A stretch of 40,775 nucleotides of DNA from a bacterium (GTDB lineage: Bacteria; Patescibacteriota; Patescibacteriia; JACQRZ01), in NCBI GenBank assembly GCA_023246095.1, contig JAHFJA010000001.1, positions 66,865 through 107,639 on the forward strand, read 5' to 3'. Made by a program: the position numbers and the translations under genes. Of the stretch, positions 23,687 to 30,796 are shown in pieces. Each line of letters opens with the position of its first letter. The first letter of the stretch is position 1. The notes beneath the pieces are model-generated. The model worked only from the letters and a program-made list of their open reading frames with translations, had not been told where the DNA came from and did not search any database.

Positions 23687-24805
23687 TTATGCAGTACCGT
23701 ATGCTCGAATCGCCTTCCTCACTAAGTGATCAAAATTATAGTTCACTTTAACGTGCTCACGGTTTTGCTTTGACGCCTCAGCACGTCTTGAAGGAGCTTC
23801 CAAAATTGATTCAAGTCGTGAAGCAAGATCATTAGAATCTTTATTACGAAATGTATAGCCAACACAGGGAAGCACTTCCTTATTTTCAGCAATATCAGAT
23901 ACCAACACAGGAGCGCCGTAACTCATTGCTTCGAGCAACGCCAATGAAAGTCCTTCCTGCTCAGATGGCTGCACAAATAATTTTGTATTGCTAAACAACT
24001 CAGCCAATTCATCTCCGTGTTTTTCGCCAAGAAATAATATATCCTTATCGCCAGACGCTTGCTTTTTAAGTTGAGTGACATATACATCAGTAAACGCTGA
24101 GCTTCCAACAATTACCAGCTTCGGCAAGATCGCTCCTTGAGATTTAAGAGTAAGATATGCATCTATCAAATAGTGAATACCTTTATGGCGAACAAGCCTA
24201 GATACTGATAAAATATAGCCTTTTGGAGTTAAACCATAGCGAGCTACTTTATTCAATGGTTGACGATGAGGCATGGAAACACCGTTAGGAATATAGATCG
24301 CCTTGCGACCATATTTTTTTGCTACGTATCTTCGCAGTACTTTCGAGACGACAATCGTTTCGTGGGTAAACCGACATGCAACAAATTCTCCGATATGGAA
24401 AACTGCTCGTGCTACGACTCCCCACTTCTGATGAAAATAATCTTGACAGTGGAATGTTGCATATACCTTCGCACGTGGTTTTAGTACACGAGGAATCCAA
24501 GCAAAAATCGATGGTCCGATACCATGATAATGAATAATATCTGCATCACTAAACACTGCATGCATGGTGCTCAAAAACGTATGAATGACCATGTCAAAAT
24601 ATTTTGATTTTATTGTAGGAAGATACACCAGCTTTACGCCTTTATAATCCTGAACACAATTTGCATTCAGCGTGTAATGTTTTCGGCAGTACACAACAAC
24701 CTCATGGCCTGTCGCCGCGAGTCGCGTAGCTAACTCATCCACGTGGCGCTCAACGCCCCCAGAATGAGCAGGTAATCCTTTTTGTCCGATCATGGAAATC
24801 TTCAT
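23687..24805 (-). CDS. Family 4 glycosyltransferase
   Basis: A GT-B fold glycosyltransferase of family GT4, 372 residues. It opens MKISMIGQKGLPAHSGGVERHVDEL, a form typical of GT4 enzymes that extend surface polysaccharides; the middle has DIIHYHGIGPS and the C-terminal domain has LSVSRLVRHKGIHYLIDAY and PSEQEGLSLALLEAMSYGAPVL, with the EX7E pair. The start at 24805 is chosen because the family begins there; an ATG eight codons upstream is possible. It has its own promoter (24881-24909) and terminator, so it is a single-gene unit beside the larger glycan cluster. Donor and acceptor unknown. Confidence 0.9.
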   Translation of the reverse strand: MKISMIGQKGLPAHSGGVERHVDELATRLAATGHEVVVYCRKHYTLNANCVQDYKGVKLVYLPTIKSKYFDMVIHTFLSTMHAVFSDADIIHYHGIGPSIFAWIPRVLKPRAKVYATFHCQDYFHQKWGVVARAVFHIGEFVACRFTHETIVVSKVLRRYVAKKYGRKAIYIPNGVSMPHRQPLNKVARYGLTPKGYILSVSRLVRHKGIHYLIDAYLTLKSQGAILPKLVIVGSSAFTDVYVTQLKKQASGDKDILFLGEKHGDELAELFSNTKLFVQPSEQEGLSLALLEAMSYGAPVLVSDIAENKEVLPCVGYTFRNKDSNDLASRLESILEAPSRRAEASKQNREHVKVNYNFDHLVRKAIRAYGTA

Positions 24806-24880
24806 AAAAACAGTTGAATATAGCGACAAATTGCATTAAATCTTTAAAATATAACGAAAATGTCCTTTTTCTTCTCGACG

Positions 24881-24909
24881 ACTGTATCATGAAATAAGGA
24901 CTTTGTCAA
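24881..24909 (-). promoter_or_regulatory. Promoter of the 23.7-kb glycosyltransferase
   Basis: On the minus strand: a perfect -35 TTGACA (24904-24909), 17 bp, then TACAGT (24881-24886, four of six). Predicted start near 24874, leaving a leader of about 70 nt. The same -10 variant TACAGT is used before the first lipoprotein gene. The 374-bp gap from 24806 to 25179 holds this promoter and the small-RNA unit. Confidence 0.6.
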
Positions 24910-25020
24910 GGTCATTTTGAGGCCAGGCTACTTTGAAAGAAGATATCCTGACAATATTAAACAATTTCCGTATGGTTATAAGAATATCGACTGTACACTA
25001 AAGTTATTCACATGGAAAGC

Positions 25021-25049
25021 TTGATATTAAAAGGTTTTTATGATATTAT
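25021..25049 (+). promoter_or_regulatory. Plus-strand extended -10 promoter of a small RNA
   Basis: TTGATA (25021-25026, five of six), 17 bp, TATTAT (25044-25049, five of six), with TG at 25041-25042 making an extended -10. No protein gene lies downstream on this strand; transcription from near 25056 would enter the hairpin block and stop at 25.19 kb. Confidence 0.65.
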
Positions 25050-25098
25050 TACCAATGTAAAGGTCGTTGCTTTACACCCTCCAAAATTAAGAGAGGGA

Positions 25099-25131
25099 AA
25101 ACAAAAAAACTATAGGTTTTAACTATAGTTT
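25099..25131 (-). terminator. Terminator of the second polysaccharide cluster
   Basis: A 9-bp stem (AAACTATAG 25107-25115, CTATAGTTT 25123-25131) followed on the minus strand by seven T, then GTTTT. It lies about 50 bp after the GT4 stop at 25180. Confidence 0.75.
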
Positions 25132-25144
25132 CAATCGTCGACCA

Positions 25145-25193
25145 TATACCCTTCTGAGTGTCATCGGAAGGGTATAATTTTATCTATTTTTTA
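25145..25193 (+). terminator. Terminator of the candidate small RNA
   Basis: A 10-bp perfect stem (TATACCCTTC 25145-25154, GAAGGGTATA 25167-25176, 12-nt loop) followed on the plus strand by ATTTTATCTATTTTTTA. On the minus strand no T tract follows, so it points to plus-strand transcription. Confidence 0.7.
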
Positions 25194-26409
25194 TTGCTTT
25201 TTTATACAACTCAATGAGTCTATTGTAGTAATCTTCAGGAAATAGATTCTTCTGCACCCATGAACGAGACTTCTGACCCAGACGTTCCAATCTTGTGTTA
25301 TCACATAGCAAAGCAAGGGCTTTTTTGGCCAAATCATCACTGTCGCCAGGGGTAAACAGCAAACGAGCATCAACTGAACCTAAAATCTCCTCAATTGCCC
25401 CAATGCGTGACCCCAACACCACTTTATTGGCCGCCATTGCTTCAACTATTGTATACCCAAACACTTCAAACCAAACGGAAGGAACCAGTACAATGCGCGA
25501 TTCTCGAATAAGCTTTTTAAGTGCAGCGCCTTTTACAAATCCTACAAAATCCACGCGATCAGAGACACCCTCTTCGTAAGCCAAACTAACAAGGAGATCC
25601 TTCATCGGACCTTCACCCGCTATTTTTAAGCGCTGGCCGGGCAATGATTTCATCGCCTGTATCGCTACATGAAAACCCTTTTCTTCAGAGAGTCGACCAT
25701 AACACAGAATATACTTTCCCACCGAAGTTGCCGGAGTCACCGCAGTAGTATCAAAAAAATGATGCATTACGTTGATTCTTTCTTTAGGCATGCCGTATTC
25801 TACGAGAATATCTTTCACTGCTTTAGATGGTGCAATCCAATACTTCACTCCCCTGTCATATATGTGCAACCACTTATGAATATACATTTCCAAAGCTGTC
25901 AGAGCACTAGCTGAGATTGAGCCACTGGTACACTTATGGAATATCTCTTTATAGAAATCTCCCCCCTTGCAAAACGTTTCAATTTTTCCATTACAAAAGA
26001 GTTTGTAATTTGGGCAAATCAACTTGTAGTCATGCACCGTCTGCACAACAGGGATGTTATATTTCCGACAAACATTCAATATGGAAGGAGATATCTCGTG
26101 ATAGATATTTTGAATATGCACAATGTCCGGGTTTGTCTCTTTTACTAATCTTTCAAATTTTCTTTTTGCTTCTGCAAAATAAATCGCTCGAGATGCAATA
26201 GCTAGTTTTCCACGAATCCCCTGAGGAGCGCGAAGGTCGATGTTTGAAACAAAGTATTTACTCCATGGAGTCTTCTCATTTTCAGAATGATGCATAGCAA
26301 ATGGAATCACCTCATGACCATGCACTTTCAATAAATCCATAACATCAAAAAGATAGGTTTCGGCACCCGCTTTGCGATAGTAATATTTATGAGCAAAAAT
26401 GATCTTCAT
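25180..26409 (-). CDS. Family 4 glycosyltransferase
   Basis: A GT4 glycosyltransferase of 409 residues. The opening MKIIFAHKYYYRKAGAETYLFDVMDLL, with FAHKYYYRxGGAE-like residues, marks a common group of surface-glycan GT4 enzymes. It has TNPDIVHIQNIYHEISPSIL, then TVHDYKLICPNYKLFCNGKIE with several cysteines typical of this group, and the donor domain with LCYGRLSEEKGFHVAIQAM and PSVWFEVFGYTIVEAMAANKVVL. The start at 26409 follows the family; upstream in-frame codons overlap the GT2 gene. The gap to that gene is 2 bp. It is the last gene of the O-antigen-ligase-like operon. Confidence 0.9.
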   Translation of the reverse strand: MKIIFAHKYYYRKAGAETYLFDVMDLLKVHGHEVIPFAMHHSENEKTPWSKYFVSNIDLRAPQGIRGKLAIASRAIYFAEAKRKFERLVKETNPDIVHIQNIYHEISPSILNVCRKYNIPVVQTVHDYKLICPNYKLFCNGKIETFCKGGDFYKEIFHKCTSGSISASALTALEMYIHKWLHIYDRGVKYWIAPSKAVKDILVEYGMPKERINVMHHFFDTTAVTPATSVGKYILCYGRLSEEKGFHVAIQAMKSLPGQRLKIAGEGPMKDLLVSLAYEEGVSDRVDFVGFVKGAALKKLIRESRIVLVPSVWFEVFGYTIVEAMAANKVVLGSRIGAIEEILGSVDARLLFTPGDSDDLAKKALALLCDNTRLERLGQKSRSWVQKNLFPEDYYNRLIELYKKAIKNR

Positions 26410-26411
26410 AT

Positions 26412-27329
26412 TTAGAGAGAGCGCCACTGTTGCCAGTAACGAGCCCGTTGATCTTCGGGAATTCCCTTTATTGATAAAACTAGCTTTATCGCCAACTTTA
26501 TTTTCAATAAAAATCGCAGTAGCGTACGCTGGGTAATATGTTGTGGGTACCAATTCATCCAGAACTGCAACACACTATGTGCTTCAAGAATGTTTGAATA
26601 CATAAAGCGCCCTTTACCACTGCCAAATGAAGCACTATGTACATGTTTGGCATACGCAGACGCAAGATACCAAATTCGGTATCCATTTTTTGATATTCGC
26701 AGACAGGTATCTATGTCCTCCAAATACATAAAGTAAGCCGGATCAAAAATGGTCTTACTTTTTCCCAATGCGTCACGACGAATCATCATACATCCCCCAC
26801 TCACCCAGGCAACTTCATGGCTCTTGTTAAATAATGAAGCTGTTTGAGAAGAAGGAAGCACCACCCTTCCCACAGGAAAATAGTGATACAACAGTGCCAT
26901 CTGGAGAAGCTCACGCAAAAATGTCGGTCGATAGCCAAAGCTGCCTTGTAGCGACCCATTTTCATATCGCATCTGTGTACCAACAACACCGACGTCTTCA
27001 TTCTTTTTCATCACCTTTAGAATTTCCAAAGCACATTTCACCCCTACAAAAGCATCAGGATTTACCAGCCATATGTATTCCCCTTTAGTTTTGGTATATC
27101 CCAAATTCATAGCTTTACCGAATCCTTTGTTTTCTTTTGATGCAATCAGCGTAATTCGTTTTTTGAATTTTTGTAAAACTTTCACCGTATCATCAGTTGA
27201 GGCGTTATCGACAATAATCACTTCACTCTTGATTCCCTCAAGTGACACAAAAAGCGACGCGAGACATTTTTCAATGTACTTGCTGCTGTTGTAGGTAACA
27301 ATAATTACCGAAATTTCTGGAGTATTCAT
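26412..27329 (-). CDS. Family 2 glycosyltransferase, rhamnosyltransferase-like
   Basis: A GT-A fold GT2 enzyme of 305 residues. It opens with PEISVIIVTYNSSKYIEKCLASL, then VIIVDNASTDDTV (nucleotide site), GFGKAMNLGYTKTKGEYIWLVNPDAF (the DxD-equivalent NPD), GGCMMIRRDAL and FDPAYFMYLEDIDTCLRI, in which ED(I)D is the usual catalytic base region of WbbL-like rhamnosyltransferases. Naming the sugar from this is a guess. The ATG at 27329 overlaps the upstream stop as ATGA, so translation is coupled. Middle gene of a three-gene polysaccharide operon. Confidence 0.9.
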   Translation of the reverse strand: MNTPEISVIIVTYNSSKYIEKCLASLFVSLEGIKSEVIIVDNASTDDTVKVLQKFKKRITLIASKENKGFGKAMNLGYTKTKGEYIWLVNPDAFVGVKCALEILKVMKKNEDVGVVGTQMRYENGSLQGSFGYRPTFLRELLQMALLYHYFPVGRVVLPSSQTASLFNKSHEVAWVSGGCMMIRRDALGKSKTIFDPAYFMYLEDIDTCLRISKNGYRIWYLASAYAKHVHSASFGSGKGRFMYSNILEAHSVLQFWMNWYPQHITQRTLLRFLLKIKLAIKLVLSIKGIPEDQRARYWQQWRSL

Positions 27330-28648
27330 GATTGTGTTTTTGAATATGCAGAAAAAATACCAATAACGTACCAAAACAGAATGCCGTAAATGAGACCAAC
27401 AATCGTTACCTCAAACGCTGCGTTTATCGCTACCGTAACAAGAAACGAGGTAAATATTGCCGTCATAAACGGTTTTGCCCTTCGATGTTTCAGATACTCT
27501 TTTGTGTAGAGACGAACGATCTGGTACACCATGAAAGCAAAAAGAGCCAATCCCAATAAACCAAATTCTGCAGCAAATTGCACGATGATATTATTTGCCT
27601 CACCATCATAGAACCCAGTGTAATGCTTATATGCGACTTTTAAATTACCAGCGCCCTGTCCAATCCACGGACTGTCCCGAAAGATACGCGCTGCCGTCTC
27701 GAGTTCAAGCAATCGAAACTGTGTGCTGGGGTCAGAACTAATGTTTGCAAAACGACTCAGTAATACATCGACCGCCGATCGAGTTGACACAGAAGAAGAT
27801 GTTGGAACGTTTGCTATATTACCCACTTCCACCGCCGATACTGAGGCAGGTTGCATTGAAGTCACAGTGGAAAATAAAATTATAGCACAGGCAGTAAGTC
27901 CGATGACGACTATTCGCCTCTGCTTAATTAAAATAAGCATGCAAATAACCCCACAAAAAGCCGACAATATCGCCGCTTTGCTCGCCGCGTGAAGAAGAGC
28001 AGCAACCAGAAATATATATACGCCCGATCCGATGACTCGATAGATTAATCTGTTGGTCATCTGATACAAACCCAATACAACAGGAATAAAAAGTGCCACC
28101 ATTCCGGCAACCAAAGACAATGCACCGACTGGAGTGGTCAAGAACGCACGATTCATCTTTAATAGTTCTTGATAGGGTACCCCCGACACAGCCTGAATTA
28201 CATATACGCCACATACGACAGCAGGAACAAACAAAACAGCGAGCGCGATCATACATTGACGTTTCGTTTTTAATAAATTTGCCACAATAAAAAATGTTGC
28301 ATACTGATACGTCAAAACACGAATTGCTATAACCCACTTCTCATAACTTTCTACCCACAGTACCGAGACGAGATTAAGTAGAAACAGCAGTACGAGCGCA
28401 TATCCAATAGGTGTTGCGCGCCATTTACTACGATATTGTGGTGACAAAAGATATACAAAACAAATTATTGAAACTGCCGCGATAATGATTTCAGTTAACG
28501 TAATTTCATATTGAAATCCTGCAACGGGGATCGTGAGAACTTTTCCAAAAATAAATAACACTGGTATAGCAAGGAGTGCATACCACAATTTTGTTTCAAC
28601 AAATGATCGTATTTTTTGAGAAGAAAGTAATCGAGATGAAGAACTCAT
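27326..28648 (-). CDS. O-antigen ligase/polymerase-like membrane protein
   Basis: A 440-residue polytopic protein with about 11-12 membrane helices and one large outer loop (about residues 270-350). The Wzy_C-type signature is present: SPWIGQGAGNLKVAYK followed by EANNIIVQFAAEFGLLGLALF. In most members a histidine stands just before the second block (HN); here it is NN. Such proteins polymerise or ligate lipid-linked glycans on the outer face of the membrane. It is the first gene of an operon with a GT2 and a GT4. Upstream is an extended -10 box so close to the ATG that the mRNA may be leaderless. Confidence 0.82.
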   Translation of the reverse strand: MSSSSRLLSSQKIRSFVETKLWYALLAIPVLFIFGKVLTIPVAGFQYEITLTEIIIAAVSIICFVYLLSPQYRSKWRATPIGYALVLLFLLNLVSVLWVESYEKWVIAIRVLTYQYATFFIVANLLKTKRQCMIALAVLFVPAVVCGVYVIQAVSGVPYQELLKMNRAFLTTPVGALSLVAGMVALFIPVVLGLYQMTNRLIYRVIGSGVYIFLVAALLHAASKAAILSAFCGVICMLILIKQRRIVVIGLTACAIILFSTVTSMQPASVSAVEVGNIANVPTSSSVSTRSAVDVLLSRFANISSDPSTQFRLLELETAARIFRDSPWIGQGAGNLKVAYKHYTGFYDGEANNIIVQFAAEFGLLGLALFAFMVYQIVRLYTKEYLKHRRAKPFMTAIFTSFLVTVAINAAFEVTIVGLIYGILFWYVIGIFSAYSKTQS

Positions 28649-28656
28649 ATACCGCT

Positions 28657-28665
28657 CATTATATC
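28657..28665 (-). promoter_or_regulatory. Extended -10 element, possible leaderless start
   Basis: On the minus strand TGATATAAT: a perfect TATAAT (28657-28662) with TG one base before it. No -35 match lies 16-18 bp upstream, where the terminator stem of the preceding gene stands. Transcription would start near 28650, 2 nt before the ATG at 28648. Confidence 0.5.
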
Positions 28666-28666
28666 A

Positions 28667-28704
28667 CAAAACGTAAAACAGCTCTCAGTATTTTGAGAGC
28701 TGTT
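28667..28704 (-). terminator. Terminator after the first lipoprotein gene
   Basis: A perfect 12-bp stem (28675-28686 with 28693-28704, 6-nt loop). On the minus strand it is followed by TTTTACGTTTT. It lies 16 bp after the lipoprotein stop and overlaps the space where the next gene's -35 would be. Confidence 0.8.
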
Positions 28705-28719
28705 TATTTACAATATTAT

Positions 28720-29466
28720 TTATTGATATTTATTGTCACGGATACCAATGTCCGTACGCTGGGAACCGTAGTTCCAAAACGTATCAACATTACTGAACAG
28801 CAGATAGAAATATGACTTACTACCCCATGCAATAATGGTACTCAAGGAGACAGTAGCGCCCTTTGGTGCGACGACAAACTGTCCAGTCCCATTCATGTCG
28901 GTAGGGTCACAATACAAAGAATAGGGAGCTATGGTACTTCCACCATAGAGGTACACAGGACTAAGCACTTCACATGGCTTTGCCTTATCTGGTGTGTATC
29001 TCCATTCATAGGCGATGTAGTCACCATTCCTCAATTTTGTTTCAAACACTGTAGGTGTGTCGGTGACGCCAGTAAAACTGTAATAAGAAAGTGGGAACGT
29101 TCCCGTAAACTCAATCTTATTACTTGGATACGGTGATGGTGTAACGGTGGGAAATGGAGTTGGGTACGGATACGGACTGACGGTTGGTGTTGGAATGAAG
29201 CAGCCACCCGGAACAGGGATGCACCATGGTGTGGGTGTTGGCGTTGGGATAACCGTTGGTGCGGGAGTAGGAACTACCGTTGGCAGTGGGGTTGGTGTCG
29301 GAACAACGGTTGGTACCGGTGTAGGTGTGGGTGTTGGAGCCACTGTCTGTGTTGGTGTCGGTGTTGGGGCCGGCGGAATAATTTGTGTTTCACAACTGGT
29401 GACCATCAGAAGAATCAGCATCACCAAGGAAACAATTATATTGTTAAAAGACGATTTGAAATTCAT
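28720..29466 (-). CDS. Lipoprotein with Pro/Thr stalk, paralogue of the next
   Basis: A 248-residue surface lipoprotein of unknown function. A signal peptide (1-24) ends in the lipobox VTSC with C25 as lipid site. Residues 32-80 are PT repeats, then WCIPVPGGC (C82, C89), a second Pro-rich stretch (92-115) and a globular domain (about 118-248) with C165 and C186. PT stalks of this sort lift a domain away from the membrane or through a wall. The C-terminal domain aligns with that of the next gene upstream: FTGTFPLS with FDGAFPLN, MNGTGQFVVAPKG with MDGVGQFIVVPYG, IIAWGSKSYFYLLFSN with ALAWGNKTYFDSLFSN. AAAGGAGAG stands before the ATG; it has its own promoter and terminator. Confidence 0.82.
   Translation of the reverse strand: MNFKSSFNNIIVSLVMLILLMVTSCETQIIPPAPTPTPTQTVAPTPTPTPVPTVVPTPTPLPTVVPTPAPTVIPTPTPTPWCIPVPGGCFIPTPTVSPYPYPTPFPTVTPSPYPSNKIEFTGTFPLSYYSFTGVTDTPTVFETKLRNGDYIAYEWRYTPDKAKPCEVLSPVYLYGGSTIAPYSLYCDPTDMNGTGQFVVAPKGATVSLSTIIAWGSKSYFYLLFSNVDTFWNYGSQRTDIGIRDNKYQ
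29122..29373 (-). repeat. Pro/Thr-coding repeat tract of the first lipoprotein gene
   Basis: Degenerate hexamers such as GTTGGT, GTAGGT and GTGGGT (plus-strand reading) code the PT stalk in two blocks, 29227-29373 and 29122-29193. The period of six preserves the frame, so slippage would change stalk length without a frameshift. The plus-strand Gly-Val frame opened by the same repeat is a shadow. Confidence 0.8.
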
Positions 29467-29515
29467 TTTTTACTCTCCTTTCATCTATAATATAACAAAA
29501 ATGATTTCGCGGACC

Positions 29516-29544
29516 ACTGTAGCACCGAGGTTCTTTTGTGTCAA
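29516..29544 (-). promoter_or_regulatory. Promoter of the first lipoprotein gene
   Basis: On the minus strand: a perfect TTGACA (29539-29544), 17 bp, TACAGT (29516-29521). Predicted start near 29509, about 40 nt before the ATG. Confidence 0.65.
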
Positions 29545-29545
29545 G

Positions 29546-29582
29546 ACAAAAAAAGGCCTTCTCATCGAGAAGGCTTTTTTAT
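29546..29582 (-). terminator. Terminator after the second lipoprotein gene
   Basis: A long stem with core CCTTCTC (29557-29563) and GAGAAGG (29567-29573), extended on both sides by G-C, one G-T and an A/T run. It is followed on the minus strand by seven T. It lies 12 bp after the stop codon, directly before the next promoter. Confidence 0.88.
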
Positions 29583-29593
29583 TTCAACGCTTC

Positions 29594-30553
29594 CTATTTA
29601 GGATACGCGTTGTTTTGGATAAGGATGTCAGTGCCGCCGCCGCCAGCACTGAAAAATAATGGAGTGTTAGAGAACAAACTGTCAAAGTATGTTTTGTTAC
29701 CCCATGCCAAAGCGGCAGTGGCATTTATTGCAATCACCGGTGTCCCATAAGGAACCACGATAAACTGCCCTACTCCATCCATACCAAACGGATTACATCT
29801 AACTGTATTATTGTTATTTTCCAATGTGCACTGTTTTGACTTTACTGGAGTGGTCGGAGTCGAGTATATCAATATTTCTATTAATAGTTCGCCTCTTTTT
29901 ACTTTTCCAACAAAATCATCAGCAGTATTTCCACTAAATGCTGTAAAAGCATTCTGATTCAATGGAAATGCTCCATCAAACACTGTTTTCCCGGGTGATG
30001 GTACTGGTGTTGGTGTGGGTAACGGTGTTGGTGCTGGAGTTGGCGCAACTGTAGGTGTGGGTGTTGGAGTAGGAGCTACGGTAGGTGCAGCAGTGGGCGT
30101 CGGTGTTGGAGTAGGTGTTGCAGTCTGTGTTGGTACTGGTGTAGGTGTTGCAGTAGGAGCTATAGTAGGTGTAGGTACAACTGTGGGTGTTGCCGTTGGT
30201 GTAAACGTTGGGCCAGGACTGAAGATCGGAACTGGTATACAACCGTTTGGTGTTTGTATACAGTTACTACTCGGAACTGGCTTCGGTGTGGCACTTGCAC
30301 TTTGCTGTGGTGCGTTGTTGTCAACGACCGTTAAAGGTGTGCTGCTTTGAATTGCAGGAACCGTAACATTAATGACTGTAGGTGAAGTGGAAACCACAGG
30401 ACTTACCTGAGTATTTGTACCAGTTTGCTGATACGAATATGTTCCGGGGTTCATGGCTGCTGTACTTGGGGTACTTACCTCACAACTACTGAGGAATACG
30501 CTGACTACCAAAAGAAAGGTAGCCAAATATTTGTAAATGTGCTTTAAATTCAT
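29594..30553 (-). CDS. Lipoprotein with long Pro/Thr stalk
   Basis: A 319-residue surface lipoprotein, function unknown. The signal peptide ends in lipobox LSSC (C24). A Ser/Thr-rich region (about 27-95) follows, then CIQTPNGC (C98-C105), matching the CIPVPGGC motif of its paralogue, a PT-repeat stalk (about 116-186), and a C-terminal domain (190-319) with C242 and C253. The two Cys pairs are probably disulfides outside the cell. AAAGGAG lies 6 bp before the ATG and a TTGACA/TATAGT promoter about 50 bp upstream. It and the downstream paralogue are separate transcription units, so each may be set independently. Their order suggests a tandem duplication. Confidence 0.83.
   Translation of the reverse strand: MNLKHIYKYLATFLLVVSVFLSSCEVSTPSTAAMNPGTYSYQQTGTNTQVSPVVSTSPTVINVTVPAIQSSTPLTVVDNNAPQQSASATPKPVPSSNCIQTPNGCIPVPIFSPGPTFTPTATPTVVPTPTIAPTATPTPVPTQTATPTPTPTPTAAPTVAPTPTPTPTVAPTPAPTPLPTPTPVPSPGKTVFDGAFPLNQNAFTAFSGNTADDFVGKVKRGELLIEILIYSTPTTPVKSKQCTLENNNNTVRCNPFGMDGVGQFIVVPYGTPVIAINATAALAWGNKTYFDSLFSNTPLFFSAGGGGTDILIQNNAYPK
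29996..30208 (-). repeat. Pro/Thr-coding repeat tract of the second lipoprotein gene
   Basis: About 210 bp of degenerate hexamers (GTTGGT/GTAGGT/GTGGGT with GTTGGAGTAGGA variants on the plus strand) code the stalk. It is longer than the tract in the paralogue and more varied, which fits independent expansion. Confidence 0.8.
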
Positions 30554-30600
30554 CTTTTTTCTCCTTTCTCTTTCGAGTCTATAATAAATGAATTTCTCGC

Positions 30601-30629
30601 ACTATATCACCAAAAAAGCGTTTTGTCAA
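30601..30629 (-). promoter_or_regulatory. Promoter of the second lipoprotein gene
   Basis: On the minus strand: a perfect TTGACA (30624-30629), 17 bp, TATAGT (30601-30606, five of six) with TGA before it. Predicted start near 30594. Its -35 lies 39 bp from the -35 of the divergent plus-strand promoter. Confidence 0.75.
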
Positions 30630-30668
30630 GGGTATTATTGCCTCCCTACCTCAAAAACCCCTGGGGGC

Positions 30669-30697
30669 TTGACAAAACCATATCTTTCTGCTATTAT
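30669..30697 (+). promoter_or_regulatory. Promoter of the 30.8-kb secreted protein gene
   Basis: A perfect TTGACA (30669-30674), 17 bp, TATTAT (30692-30697, five of six). Predicted start near 30704, leaving a leader of about 93 nt in which TTATGTA and TACATAA (7 bp) can pair. It is divergent from the lipoprotein promoter. Confidence 0.75.
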
Positions 30698-30796
30698 GGG
30701 CCTAGTCAAAAAGGAAAGCACTTATGTAGTCAAATACATAAACAAGCTCTTTCTGAAGTAAATTGACAAATTATTATATTCTTCTAAGGAGGTCGC

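Larger units (their letters stand above)
25056..25193 (+). ncRNA. Candidate small RNA of about 140 nt, unknown family
   Basis: A plus-strand unit with its own promoter and terminator and no credible reading frame. Four hairpins follow one another: 25056-25076 (TGTAAAG with CTTTACA, 7 bp), 25077-25097 (CCCTC with GAGGG), 25107-25131 (9 bp), and the terminator stem 25145-25176 (10 bp) with a U-rich tail. The first stem begins at the predicted transcription start. Its 3' end lies over the last codons of the convergent GT4 gene, so it could also act as an antisense RNA there. It does not match features I know for 6S, SRP, tmRNA or RNase P RNA. The RNA is predicted, not shown. Confidence 0.5.

Noticed and set aside
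29147-29659. Long plus-strand Gly-Val repeat frame
   Set aside because: It is the complementary reading of the Pro/Thr stalk of the lipoprotein. It has no SD and no signal peptide, and the minus-strand frame has both.
30015-30350. Second plus-strand Gly-Val repeat frame
   Set aside because: Shadow of the PT stalk of the second lipoprotein for the same reasons.
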